From: Scleroderma bovista
Taxonomy: Eukaryota > Basidiomycota > Agaricomycetes > Boletales > Sclerodermataceae
Length of the DNA: 64,000 bases
Reading direction: 5' to 3'
Assembly (NCBI GenBank): GCA_037178675.1
Contig: JAYMGJ010000255.1
Span: forward strand, 1 to 64,000
The notes beneath the pieces are model-generated. The model saw only the letters and a program-made list of their open reading frames with translations, was not told the origin of the DNA and made no database searches. Position 1 is the first letter of the stretch, and every line of letters begins with the position of its first letter. Shown one piece after another: positions 11,901 to 24,331 of this stretch. A program made the translations under genes and the position numbers.

Positions 11901-14314
11901 CTCTAATGCTCTGGGGCACGGAAGCACTCAATTCACCGTCTTCATACATGGCCTCATCCTTCCCTCCCGTCGTAAACATGCTGTTGAGTTCCTTAACAAT
12001 CTGCTCGAAGGTATATCCTTCTACTTCGCGCAGGCTTGTCCACAGACACGCGGATGGTAGCGTGGTCTTGAGCAGGCGAGTAGTAGAAACGGATAAATTA
12101 CCCTATAAAATGATTGACATTGCTTAATATGGACGAATTGGCACAAGAACAACGTACCTTGGTGAATATAACTTCTTTGGGTCTCAGTTGCCTGAACAAC
12201 GTCTCTAACTTGGTCAAACACACGTCATCATCGAAGGCGCTCATATTGAACTGTGACGTTGCACTGTCCAATACGCATACACCAAAGCTGCTCCCCTTCT
12301 GAGAGGAAGTATCCTCTCGGATAGAGATGCAATGGCCCGCATGCTCGTCTGTGAGGAGCTCTTCGTCTACCAGGGTCCCGTTGGTGTAGACTTTGTTCAA
12401 TTCCCTGGATGCACTTAAGAAGGACACCCTTGCAATGGCCTTGAAGATTACCTTCGCACGATCTTTTCTTTGCCTTTGTCTGTTGGCTTTCCTTTGGACT
12501 TGGCAAGACGCATCTCTGCACCGAGCGCTGTTTCTGACTGGTCAACCCGACCAACCTTATATCCTAAAAAGCGTGGATGAGGATATTGCTCATCTTTCGA
12601 GATAAGTCACCGACCCTTCCCGAGAAACTTGCTAAAATAACATGAGTGACAAAATGTGTAGAGGATATACAAATCTGACTCACGCAGCCCAGAAGTTAAA
12701 AGAAGACTCGGGTACGCCGACCTACGCCATGTAAAGATGAGTCGCTGCAACGAACCATCGACATGGACATACCATAGACATCTTCACCCTCTGAGTAAGT
12801 TTCAAATCAAACTCCCTGTGGCCAACGCGAGCATCCTCCTCATACAGCTAGATGCAACATAAGACTGCGAAAGGGGTGCACGGTGCTTGCATACCTCCAA
12901 GAATTTCCTGCGACGCCATGGGCTCTAATTAGGGAATCAACATATTTGAGATAAAATAAAAGCACCCTTTTTGGAAGAATAATATCTTTTGGACTTGTTA
13001 GTCGAGTGGCTGCTACTGGAAGAAGATGCCATACCGTGTCAAAATGATTCTGCTTAATCTTATTCAAGGAGGATAATCATTGACAAATCACTTGTCGAAA
13101 CCTCGACACCTACCTCCCAAAACTACTGGCAGATAAATAAAACCAAAGAACAACTCATAAGATAACGAACCTGCTTCTCAAATGGCGTCAAGCCTCCCCA
13201 GACTTCCTTTGGTATATACAGAGTTCTGGGATCATAACCAGGCTCGCCAGGGCGAAGACCGTCCTTCTATAATAGAATGAATTATAACTACTACTGAATG
13301 AGCAGGGGAGATTACTTACATCTCTAGGGTCCTGCAAAAAAGCATATGGTTCTTCTGCAGCCTTTTTCTCTGTTTTCTGCTGCTGGGCACGCTGCTCTGC
13401 TGCAGTGAGAAAGAGAGAATTTCCTCCCCCCGAGCTGCCCTCCGCATTGGTCTTTTTCGAGGACGATCGCCCGACTCGGGACTTGCCAGTCTTCTTGTTA
13501 CCTTCATTGTGATCCCCATCTTCAAAATCCGTCGAACTCCCGGAACGGCGCGATGATGCCCGAGAGGACGAACGATCATGAAGATCCTCGTCCGAATCGG
13601 AAGGGGCAATAAAGTCATCATCTCTAGTAAGATGTGCTTTCCGTGCTATCCACAAAAACCATCAGCACATGTGCTTTGTAAGAGGGTAACAAACGAACAA
13701 GATTTGACTGGTGACTTTTTAAACCTTGACAATCTCGTTGAGAAAGTTGATACAGCATCGTCGCCATCTTCCTCATCTGAGGACAGCGCTGACATACGAG
13801 GCTTCTTTTTCCGACCTAAAAGAAAGCGAATAAGCAAATGGGACACGTGTTATGCTATGTAGATTGACCTTGAAGAGGTGACGAGCGAAGGCAATCGGAG
13901 GCTGTGGTTTCATCATCAGAGTTCACAACAGCGACCTTCCGCTTTATACGGGTCTTAAAAGATGCGCATATATGTAAGTTGGACGAGAGGAGCGCGTAAT
14001 GGGCTTACCATAGGTTTGGTCGGGGAAGATACCATTTCACCATCAGATGCCATGTCAACATCAATGGGGTCGCTCGAGGGAGGCGCATCCTTGAAACTAC
14101 TCCCACCATCTGAGGATCTGCAGCTAGGTGCCGCAGAAGAAGTGAGGAGCTTTACGGGCGGTAGTTTCGACTCTGGGGTACGTGTCACCGACTGGGAAAC
14201 GTTGGTGGACGCTGTTATCTTCGCGTTTTCAGGTTGTTTGGAAAAAAAATTCATGAGGCTCTTTTGCTTCATATTTTCTGCAGACTTCTGTTTTGCTGGA
14301 GTTTTGGCGGACAT
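8979..14314 (-). CDS. MSH6: DNA mismatch repair protein Msh6
   Basis: Msh6 pairs with Msh2 (MutS-alpha) and recognises base mismatches and small loops. The N-terminus carries a PCNA-binding box, QKSLMNFF, at residues 18-25, followed by a long acidic/serine-rich linker. The mismatch-binding domain reads FFQKGKFLELYEEDAR, with the F-x-E motif intact. The connector domain includes TNGTLVDEELLTDEHAGHC. The ATPase is complete: Walker A GPNMGGKST, then VMRMTATGI, KILTRMGAYDNMFS, Walker B region SLVILDELGRGTST, and FFATHYGSLT. The C-terminus is LVEGVASSSFGTHVASLAG. There are more than 20 short exons, several only 13-27 bases long. Each junction I checked keeps phase, so the gene appears intact at an estimated 1,200-1,300 residues. 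It diverges from the GH16 gene, with an ACGCGT 12 bases upstream of its ATG. Confidence 0.93.
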
Positions 14315-14574
14315 GGCTGCTTGCGACGCGTTCCAAGTACCTTTCTCGCGTCGCGCGTTGGTGTCACCAATTTAAATGGGTGTATTACATAATCATCTGT
14401 ATGCCCAAAATAGACTCCAATGGTCTTTGTGCAGACCACAACGTTTGGTCGTCCCACTTCCTACATAGCTCTGAGAGCACGAATTCGGTGGCGGTCGTCG
14501 TTTGCTGTCATTCCTTTCATCACACACTCCTTTTGAATTTATTAGTAGGACGTCCGAGCAAGATACGGCGTGTA
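14315..14574. promoter_or_regulatory. Divergent promoter MSH6 / GH16, with MCB-like site
   Basis: The 260 bases between the two ATGs contain ACGCGT at 14326-14331 and a CG-rich cgcgtcgcgcg stretch near 14347. ACGCGT is the core of the MluI cell-cycle box bound by MBF (Mbp1-Swi6) in fungi, which drives S-phase expression of many replication and repair genes. Assigning it to MSH6 is inference from distance and known biology. Confidence 0.45.
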
Positions 14575-16265
14575 ATGTTCCTCTTTATTGCTCTCTTGGT
14601 TCCGTTGGCGTACACAACTGGACCTGTACTCGCCCAGGCGCCGCACGGCGTGACCTGGTGAGTTCACCTTCCCGACACACTTTGGGATTTGAGCACTCAA
14701 CTGTATCCCTGTCGACTAGCAACGCAACCACGCCCTGTCCGTCTGACTATCCCTGCTGTAGTACGATACATTCATCGATTAGTACACTACGCTCCGTTAT
14801 CTAAATCGTAATACCATCGAACAGGTGAATATGGCTTCTGTGGTGACGACTACGTGAGTATCATTTCAAGGATTATGCTCACACACTAACTCACTTGTAG
14901 TTTTGTCTCGGAGGTTGTGACCCCATCAGCTCGCATTCCCTTGACTCTTGCAAGCCGAGCCCTATCTGCGAGTCATTCAATGTAAGTGGCCAGCTTCTCT
15001 GCTACTCCAGTGGTTCACTCTCTTAACTCACGAAGTATACTCTCTCGGACACCTCTCGGATTCTCACCAACTCCACTCATTTCAACGGTAATGCCTCGAA
15101 ATACGGTTCGTAAATTCGTAGCTGCCCCGATTCATAGTATTCAAACCATCAGGCAGATTGGGTAGTAAACCAAGGTTCTATCTTCAACGTCACTTCGGAT
15201 GGCGAGGCTGCTATAGCCCTCACACTTACGGAGAAGGGGGGTGGTACCTTACTCTCGTCTACTCGTTACGTGCACTATGGACGTATCACTGCCAGGCGTA
15301 GGTCTCGCATTGATTACTGGTGCCTAATGGGCTCAACTTTCTTCCAGTGAAGACTGGTCGTTGGGCTGGTGTAGTTACAGCCTTCATCACCATGAGTAGT
15401 GTTAAGGATGAAATTGACTGGGAGTTCCCCGGAAATGGGACCACCGAGGGGCAAACGAACTTCTTTTGGCAAGGCATTATCCGTAAGGAAGTGGTTCGCT
15501 GCTGAATTCCACAAACTAATGTCTTCTTTAGCTGAAAAGACTAATGGCGTCACCGAAACGGATTTGACTGATACCTTTTCCAATTGGCATGATTTCACCG
15601 TTTGTGTCTCTAAATGCATCATAGTTTGGTGTAACTGACATTCTTTCTACAGATCGATTGGAAACCTGATACATTGACTTTCCTTGTTAATGGGAACATT
15701 ACCCGCACCATCAAAGTGTCTGATCTCGTCGACAATGCCACCGGCGTCGTGCATTACCCCAACACACCTAGTCGTATCCAGCTTAGGTAAGGGTGCTTCG
15801 CTATAGTTACTTCCAAGGTTGACCTCCATTAGCTTGTGGCCTGCTGGTATCGCATCTGAGCCTCAAGGGACCGTACAATGGGCTGGAGGTACATTATAGT
15901 CTCCCCAAAGCAGCGCAAAACTAATTTATTTAATGAGGTATGATCAACTGGAATGACCCAGATTACCTCGCTGCTGGTATGCTTGTAACTGTGTTCAGTC
16001 CCTTAGCACTTATCCTCTCGCCCTAGGCCACTTTTATGCCTTGTTCCACTCAGTGTCGGTCCAATGCAACGATTCCGCCCATAACTCCAGTGTAACGTCA
16101 TACGTATATGGTCCAAATAGCACCCTTGATACCCCCTCCATCACATTTTCGAACGCGTCCACGCTTATCAACGGTGTTGGTACCAGCAAACTGTCGAATG
16201 TAAAGGGCATACACGCGACACTTCTCGCTACTTTCTTCATCCTTGCCCTGGTATACTTTATTTGA
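14575..16265 (+). CDS. Crh-type GH16 cell-wall transglycosylase, GPI-anchored
   Basis: The product begins with a signal peptide (MFLFIALLVPLAYTTGPVLA). A cysteine-rich chitin-binding-like block follows, with CPSDYPCC, EYGFCGDDY, FCLGGCDP and a further cysteine. The catalytic motif DEIDWE is at 15407-15424. It holds the nucleophile and acid/base glutamates of GH16, and QTNFFWQG and IDWKPDTLTFLVNG follow. The C-terminus ends in an asparagine/serine-rich stalk and a hydrophobic tail (LLATFFILALVYFI), as in GPI-anchored Crh1/Utr2. These enzymes link chitin to beta-glucan in the wall. About nine introns; my first splice (14658-14719) joins the first wall cysteine to the CP...PCC block. Estimated 390-400 residues. 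The exact polymer specificity cannot be read from sequence. Confidence 0.88.
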
Positions 16266-16483
16266 ATCACTGACGTCATTGCAACGCACACGACGGACTC
16301 CTATCTTATTTTCAGCTTACTTCTATGGACTATCTCACGTCATCGCCCCTGTGGTGTCATAGATGATCCATTATTTCTTGAAGATACCTTGGTTAGCGGA
16401 GTGTTATTCTCGTGCATATCATAACGAGTAGTATCTTTGCAATTTGCATAACCCATACTCTTGATAATCAAAATTGACATTGC

Positions 16484-19400
16484 TTAAGATGTAGTGGATC
16501 CGTCAGGCTGGACAATAACCATTGAATCGTCCCCCCCGAAATCCTCCAAGGTCCGCGAAAACTCCTGTGCGAGATCATCCATTTCACGAACGAGTGCATC
16601 AATTGCCTGTCTCTTCGTCCACGCCTTGATTGCGTCAAACTCCTCGCCAGGTTCCGCCCCATCAGGCAGAGGAAGCAATAAATCGTAGCCCATAAATGCT
16701 TGAACAAGTCTGATTCGCCGGTATGTCGCATGTACAAGTTGGGATGATTGAATGGTACTACTCTTCAGGAACATGCGGATTGTTCCGGTCGGCGAGACAG
16801 ATCGGCTGGAATCAGACGGTTGAGCAGGCCCCAGATGGATGATAGGCGGCAGACGTGACGGCCCGGTTGAGGACGAGATTGGTGAACGCTCGAACCCAGC
16901 CCGCCGGCCGAAGTCGACGTCAATGTTGAGCGTGTGTGGAGAGCTAGTGCTTGGGGAGAGTCCATGTGACAGAGCACTGGTCGGGGCCAGCCAATTAGCT
17001 TGAGCATTAGACAGCCGCCTGCGTGGCTTCGAAAAGACAGAAGAGACGCGTCGCCCCCGCGTTCCGGGAAAGAAGCCGCTCTGATGAGTTCGGATGTCGT
17101 CATCCAGACGACGGACTTTGTCCAGAATCAGAAGACGAAGTTGCAGCATAAGTGGGCTTCGGGAAAGACAAATGAGCTCCAGGGCGGACCAGAGCAAATA
17201 ATCAATAAGGCGAGGTTGAGAAGACGAATGAATTACGTGGCGGAAATCGAAAGCCACAGAAGGACGGAGCGCATCTGGATCGCTGAAGAGATCAAATGAA
17301 CTAATGCTGTGGTGTGGTGACTGAATGGGAGATGGAGGAGCTGAAAAGTCCGCAGTGCCAAATGCAAAGGAGGCGTCACCTTCAGCAAGAATGGATTTAA
17401 GAACAGTCGCTAAGCGTGACCAAATTCCAGGGAGGGACGATGAAATATCTTCTACTGCTTTCACGCAGATGAGCTTAAGTGCTTGCAGAGCAGCGACAAT
17501 GGTCATTACAGCCTCTTCGTAGTGAGCACCCGAGTGAAGTTTATCTCCAGACTTCCGGTGTTCTGGGGATGACGACTGAGTGGGTACTCGAATAATGCTT
17601 TGGCAAGCACTCAGGACGTATGACAGTAAACGCAGCCAGACCCCATGGTGGGTGTGCTGGTGGGCGCACTTTTTGATGTAACCACCAGCGTCCAAGGTCA
17701 GGATCAGCGGCAGTACTACGCCTCTGATAAATTGGTAAGAGGGTGGATGTTGTTCAATCTCGGCAATGACGTCCGCGGCGCGAATAGACGTAGTTAGGGC
17801 TATCAAATGAATTAAAGGCGGGGTTGTAGAGTGGAGCAGAGCCCTCTCTCCCGCGCATCGAGTGACGTGGGCATGGAGGCCGGCTCTGCAGACTTGCGTT
17901 ACCAGGGTATACGAGAAACGAGGATCATTCGTAAATTTGTTATCGGAGGCAATGGGAATAATTGCTTCATAGATACCATTGAAGTCAGCCATGGTTCCAT
18001 GTGCACGTATTATGGGGGCGACAGTTTCCAAAAACGTTACCACTTCTTTGCTGCTCTGTTGGTTGGTCCTATTCAAGAAAGCCTTGGAATACTGACAGAG
18101 AACTTCTGCGACTTCAACCTCCTGCCCAGTACTTTCCCGCATGAGAACCCTTATGATCTCGAAGAACTTCTGCGATGTGGTGGGAAGGACCTGACCGCCG
18201 CATCGCAGATATTCGAGGACAAGACACAGGAAGTCCAACTGCATCATGAAAGCATCGCTAGGCCTCTTTGAATTCGCCCGGAAGGAATTGACCAATGTCA
18301 CTTCCTCGCAGGGGACACTGATGTCTGAATAATCATTCATCAACGGCGGTGCAAACTCCGAGTTGCGAGATTTAGGATGCGCTCGCAGAACGATGGTGCC
18401 AATAGCATCGATGCCATCACGCAAGACGTTTCTTGTTGGTTTTGAGGTGTCGTACATTGTCTTTACAGAGAGGCGGAGGAGACGTAGGAAACACTGCGCC
18501 CGTTGAATAGATGAATCATGTGCGATGACTGTTAACAGAAGCTTGATGGTGTTTTCGGGAAGAAGAGGGACAGATGCATATTCTTTTGGGAGGTCAACAG
18601 TCAACCGTTTCTCATTTACGCCACTGCGTCGGATAGACTCCATGAATGTCTGGGGTTTTTCGTCCGCGATAGTGAACATCAACGCTTCTTTTTCTTGCAA
18701 TCTTGTGTAATCACGGATGCCCAAACCATCAAGAGAAGTAGTGGGGTTGTCGTAGCGTAACGAGGAGAGTAGTCGATGGACTTGTGTTATGATCCAAGAC
18801 GCCTCACATCCACTAGTCGTAACAGCGTGGGCAACGACATCCAGGGTCTGGAAAAGGAAAGTCTCCCGATGGAGGGCGTAGAAACGATTCACAGCATATT
18901 CTATAGCTTGTCCAATTCTTTGATTTTCCTCCTGCTCCGCGTATACTTTGATGATGACTAGCATAAAGAGAGGATAGCCTCCTCCAGAGGAGAACAGGCG
19001 TCGGAAACGAGTACTCGCAACCACCAGTGCTACATGAGAATCAGAAAGGCAGTTGCCACGTTGAAATCATCTTACAGATCAATCCTTGAGTAATGATACC
19101 GATGTCACTTCCATGCAAGAGCATAATTCGATTGATTCCATCAATAAAGGTAGCAATCTCATTGCGATCGCCGACACTTCGCGACATGGTCTTGAAGATC
19201 TGAATTACCAAGAGTATGTAACTCCGCGAAAGGAGACAAGAAAGTGTGTCAATCCGCTGTTGGCATGAAGATAGGATTTTCGAGGATATGTGTTTGGAGG
19301 GTAGAAGCTTCTCTAGTGTTAACACGCTTGCCACCCTAGGACCATTCAGGGACGGTAGTTCTAGTCGCTTCATGTTCCTCCGGATGGCGTGTACATCTTG

Positions 19401-22400
19401 AGGGTGCTTCTTCAACAGTGCAAGTAACAGCCGGTTCTGGGATAGCCGGACCATGGTTATTGCTGTTAACATTGATATGTGGACGACATTGTCCTCCTCT
19501 GGTGCTATCGCAAGAGGAAACATAGGACCGCCAGGTCCCGTCTCGGTGAACCATAATGCTCCAGAGGGTATAACGAAAATTTCCACTTTGGCGCGTCGTA
19601 TTTCCCGAAGGGACATTTCACTGACTTGAACAAGAAGATCAGAGAGTACAGTGGAAGACACGGAAAAGTCGTGCAACGGGTCGTGAGTCCCAACTTCGCG
19701 TGCGATCCATTTCAAGAAGCCCATTAAGTGGTTGAAAATATAATGTGTGGCTGCAGGAGGTAAAACATGCCGGAGGTGTAGCAAACCCCGTACAGCCATT
19801 ACAGCTTCGTCGATTTTATTCCTTGCGATAAGATCAAAGACGTTTCGAAGGAGCAATGCTGGCTCTGATCGGAGCACGTGAAGAACGCAGTCACGGGCTG
19901 TAGAAGCAACCTCCAGACAGGAGTTGCATGCCATAGGAATAAGGTGAGCAAATAGCCCAGCGAGAGTCGGGATGAAGACAGCCCGGCGCTTTCCAGATCG
20001 TGCAGTGGAATCGGTGGTCCTAGTTGACAAACCAGGGTCAGAAGTATCATTGCTTGGTCGTGCACTTCGGGGGTCGCTCAGGGATAAGGATGGTGTGATC
20101 CCGCTATCCTCAGTTGCACGGTCCACCGCGTAGACAGGTAGCAACGAGAGGGGCGTACGGGCCCATTCCCGTGTTTTGTCGCCGTTCACTCTCTCATTAA
20201 ACCAACCCACTTCAGCTAGACGCTTCCAGAGCTCGAGGGGTATCCCTCCTTCCTCCTCGTTGTAATCTTCTTCCTGCACAAACAAACTCGACCCTATACT
20301 CGTTGCAACAAAGGGAAGGGGATCATATGCTGATCTGAATGGGCGACGACGATTCCTGTCTTGAAGGAATTGTTGAGAAAGAATTTGAAAGCGCAGTGCA
20401 ATCAAGATGTCGATTCGATGGATGGCATTGACTTTAACACGCCGATTGTCGCTAATGTCACAAAGGGCACAAAAATTTGTTATTTCATATCAGATGGGAG
20501 ATAATTTGTGCAAACCTGTGCAAGTCATTCTTGATTGCATTCACGAGGGCCTCAGGTGCCTTCTCCGCAGACTGCATAACCAGGAACGCAGCCTAACCGG
20601 CTTGTTAGTAAGAGATCGTACTGCATGTTTCACACATACCGACATGGCCAACGGTGAACTGGCATCATTTAGGCAGTGATTCCACAGAAAAGGTCCGAGC
20701 AGATTATGTTCCTCTGTTGTCAATGAAGATGAGACCACGACGAGTAACTTGGTTATTTCCTGACGGACAGATCTTGACAGAGATGTTAAAAATCGTGTGC
20801 GCTCAGTAAGTAGGATGTTCAGCTTTGACTGATGCTCTCTTGTATTTGAGATATTGCCGTGGAAACTGGCAAGCAACACGCTACTTTTGCGTTTCTAACC
20901 TGGAATCTAGCAATCCAGAAGTAGTGTGACATCATTACATACCTGCTGAAACACGTGTAAGGCCTCTTTCGCAGATTGATAAAGGACTTCCAGTTGACCG
21001 ACTACTTCTTGTACCTCAGCCATAGGGTTTTCACCTGATACAATATCGGCTCCATCATCACCAGATCGAGACTGTAGGAGCCAGGATATCGATGTTGATA
21101 GCCACGGCGACCTGCAAACGTGTCACTACGTTCGGCGACATGACCAGCGACGACCAACCGCTTCAGCGAACGGCTGAGAAGCCTGATTTCTCTCAAAAGT
21201 ACAGACAACAAAAGGCGCTGCGACTCAGGTATCAAAATCGTCTTTTCCTTAACCCGCGAAGGTCAGTAAATTGATACTTGCAGATACAACAGACATCCCT
21301 ACCCTCACTTCCAGGATAACTCCAAGTCGTGCTTCTAGCAGACTGAAAAACTGAGTAGCAGAGGTTGCTAGGTCACCAGACTGCTAATTAACGAGATGAG
21401 CTGATGAAGAGCAATGGACTGCTAACACGTACATATGAAGCTGGATCAGCCACCAGACCCTTTACTACCATTATAAGCTCGACCATTAACACTGTCTGCC
21501 CAAGCCTTGCTTTTCCACAAGCTCCAGGTATTCCTTGTCGATTGTCTCCAACTTCGTTCATGAGGGCCACAACCACCATGTCTGGATCACGAAGCCAGAA
21601 GTCAGGTAGGAAAGCCGATATACCGACCAATTGTTGGAGGTGGTGGGCAACAGATAAGTCTTTCGTCGAGGCTGCACAGGCAAATAAAGGTTTAAAGAAG
21701 ACCTGAGGATAAAGTCGGGATGCCTTTGCAAGAATGCTCTTAAGCATCGGATTGTCCTCAGATGGTGGGTCAAAGGCAACTCTCTATGGAGGGGTGTTAA
21801 GACCAGGGCTGACGGAAAGCAGAATGAGCAACTGACTTCACAAAGAACAGGCAAGACATGCAAGAAAGTAGAGTTGCAAACATTCTCAGGAAGTGTGAAC
21901 AATGTCTCCACGATGCGACAAGTTGTTGACCAATCTCGATCACTTATCTTTGTAGGGGAATATCATCAAGGATTGGTAGTAAAATAATTTGAACATACCA
22001 TTCTTTCAATGGAATGTTCTGCAGAAGGTTTCCATTGCGCATTTACCAGGTAGTTCGCAAGCAACGCTAGAATCCGCTCATTGTCCTTTTGGCATAGGTT
22101 CCCAGTACAAAGCGCCCCAAGTAAGGAGGAGATTATCCATTCCATGGCCTCCGCAGAGCGCTTTCCAGATATCAAAGTCATTTCCTTGTTCACTCTAGAT
22201 TCAAGGATGTAGGCTATACGATCCATCCAGGACTGGGAAGGAATAGAGGCGAGGGCGACCAGCACATCGCCGAATGCCAAAAGCCTTCGCATGTGAGTGG
22301 CCGCGACTAGAGGAACGCAAGGTGTTGATCGTGACGGAGGCTTCCAGTAATCCTGTCATTACTTTGTAAGAAATAATACTCGAAGAGAAAGAAAATTTAC

Positions 22401-23910
22401 CTGAAGTATGTGATCCGCGATTTGATCTTTAAACCATGAGGGCGAATGTTTGCAGCACCGGACAACAGCTTCAGAAGTCAGAGTGTCCCGAAGCTCTGCT
22501 TCATCAACGCCATCCAGCATTACAGAAACACCGTCGACCTGCGCATCAGCAAGATACGAAGCAAGACTACCACATTTGCCAGACCGTAGCTGCGAAATCA
22601 AATCCCTCAAGGTAGCAGCTTCTGGGTTGCTGAAGTCCTCTTCCAATATAGCAACGAGGGTCACAAGTAGCGATTGGACTAATGAAACAAATGCACCAGG
22701 TTCGCGGAATTCCACAGGGCCCGTGCGTGGGAAGAGCAAAGAATGGAGGATACCAATGATTCTCGATCTCATTGGCGTTGGGCTACGAGCAGCATTGCAA
22801 CACCATATAATACGTTCGACTCCCATCTAAAAATGTGAGTACTTGCCCACAGCAAAATATAATAAAACTGACTTCAGCAGATGCAGGTCGCCAAAGTTTT
22901 ACAGCCGCTTCAAAAGCCTCTACTGCTGTGCAGAGCTCTCCTTCCGTCCAGTGCTTCGCTTGATCAGGAAGAAAAGGTTTCAAGAGGGTTGCATGAACCA
23001 TGTGTTCATGTGGGAGAAATGACGCATTGCGTGAGGCATAACGGAGTATGATCTCATGTAACGCTAGGACCTGGGTGGCATTTCGTCTTGTCAAGAAGGT
23101 CGAAACTGGCAGCTGAGGGTCATCGCTGGGATGCACAAGTGTAGTGCTGGTACCAATAGAAGAATTCGAAACTAACGCCAGGTGTGACGATGGCCCCACA
23201 GTCGAGATAGAGATTTCACGTTCTGTGCCGATACGAACATCTGGCAGGCGAGGGGACCAACAAACTTTGAGTATGTCGTCGGCGAGCATACGAAAATCGT
23301 CGACAGCAGCCTCACGCACATGGTCTACTACTTGCCGAAGCCCGAGGCGAGCAAAACGGGAAGCTTTGGGTGTTGAAGGGACAGGACTGCCTGGATTCAG
23401 CGTTTGCGATGATGGGGTTGGCGATGCAGGAAGTGGAATGGTAGATTGAACTACATGTTGACGCAGTTGCTCCCACCGAACTTTGGAAGGGGCACGAATT
23501 GGGGCTGAGTCCGTGCGGTCTGGAGGCTGGTCACTGGAGGATGAGATGGAAGGCTGGCGCACTTCTTGTGCAAGACCAGAGGAAAATGACCTCTTAGCAA
23601 CAGGTGGTTTGGGCGTAGAAGCTTTGAGAGAACCCAAGTCATCTACACTGCTCTGATGGGATGACTCTACCATTGGCCCGTCGGTCCATTGGACTCGGTC
23701 CTTGGTAAATGATTCTTGATTGGCATGCTGGGCAGAAACAGACGATGTGTGCAAGCGACCTTGACTCGAACCTTGGTCATTATCCAAGGCGGAGGTATTG
23801 TCCGTCAGATTTCTTTTGCTTCTGCCATCTGAATCAAGGGAAAATAGACGCGTTGGACGCGTTCTTGCTCCTATGGGTCGCTTTGGTGGTGGTAATTCCT
23901 GCCGGGACAT
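16484..23910 (-). CDS. UNC80-like cation channel complex subunit
   Basis: A giant gene whose last two exons alone encode about 1,300 residues; the whole is an estimated 2,200 residues. In animals UNC80 is a scaffold of the NALCN sodium-leak channel. In fungi the related channel is Cch1 with Mid1. The match is by ordered patterns: YIFNHLMGFLKWIAR, then MSLREIRRAKVEIFVIPSG, an FIDGINRIMLLHGSD segment, then RFRRLFSSGGGYPLFMLVII and VNRFYALHRETFLFQ. These run in the same order as in the conserved central and C-terminal UNC80 regions. The N-terminal 170 residues are serine/proline-rich and basic. The exon 19041-20405 joins 16484-19024 by a GT..AG intron in phase. I chose the ATG at 23910 (MSRQELPPPKRP) over 23991. 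No membrane segments are expected. The animal protein is about 3,200 residues, so the fungal form is shorter. Confidence 0.8.
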
Positions 23911-24331
23911 CAGCGTATAGCGGAAGGCTGCTGGACGAATGATGAGGTTGTAAGGAATCAGACAAGAATGAGGAATTTCAAGGATGCTCACGGCGTTGCA
24001 AGAAAAATAACTGAGATCAGTCGAGGTATATCTCTAACAACCCACTAGAATTACTTGGTCGTGACAGTCTACAGAAAAACATTGCCCACTAATGACGTCG
24101 ATACATATGTACAACGTTACTAATAGCGGCTCCATGTAAAACACTACCCACAATCAGCGGGCTATTGGAAAGGATGATTAATAACATGTGTTCCGAAGTA
24201 TAAGGAGACTAGTAATTTGTCGAGGAGCAAGCAAGAGAATACCAGACTTTTAAGGTGCACGACGATCAACGAGGTTGATTATCATTGGTACAACTGAATG
24301 AGAGCATGCAACTTGACGGACATTTTCCAGT
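23911..24331. other. Intergenic, no gene seen
   Basis: About 420 bases between the start of the UNC80-like gene and the stop of the RRM gene, both on the minus strand. It should contain the UNC80 promoter and the RRM 3' end. I saw no motif worth naming. Confidence 0.5.
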
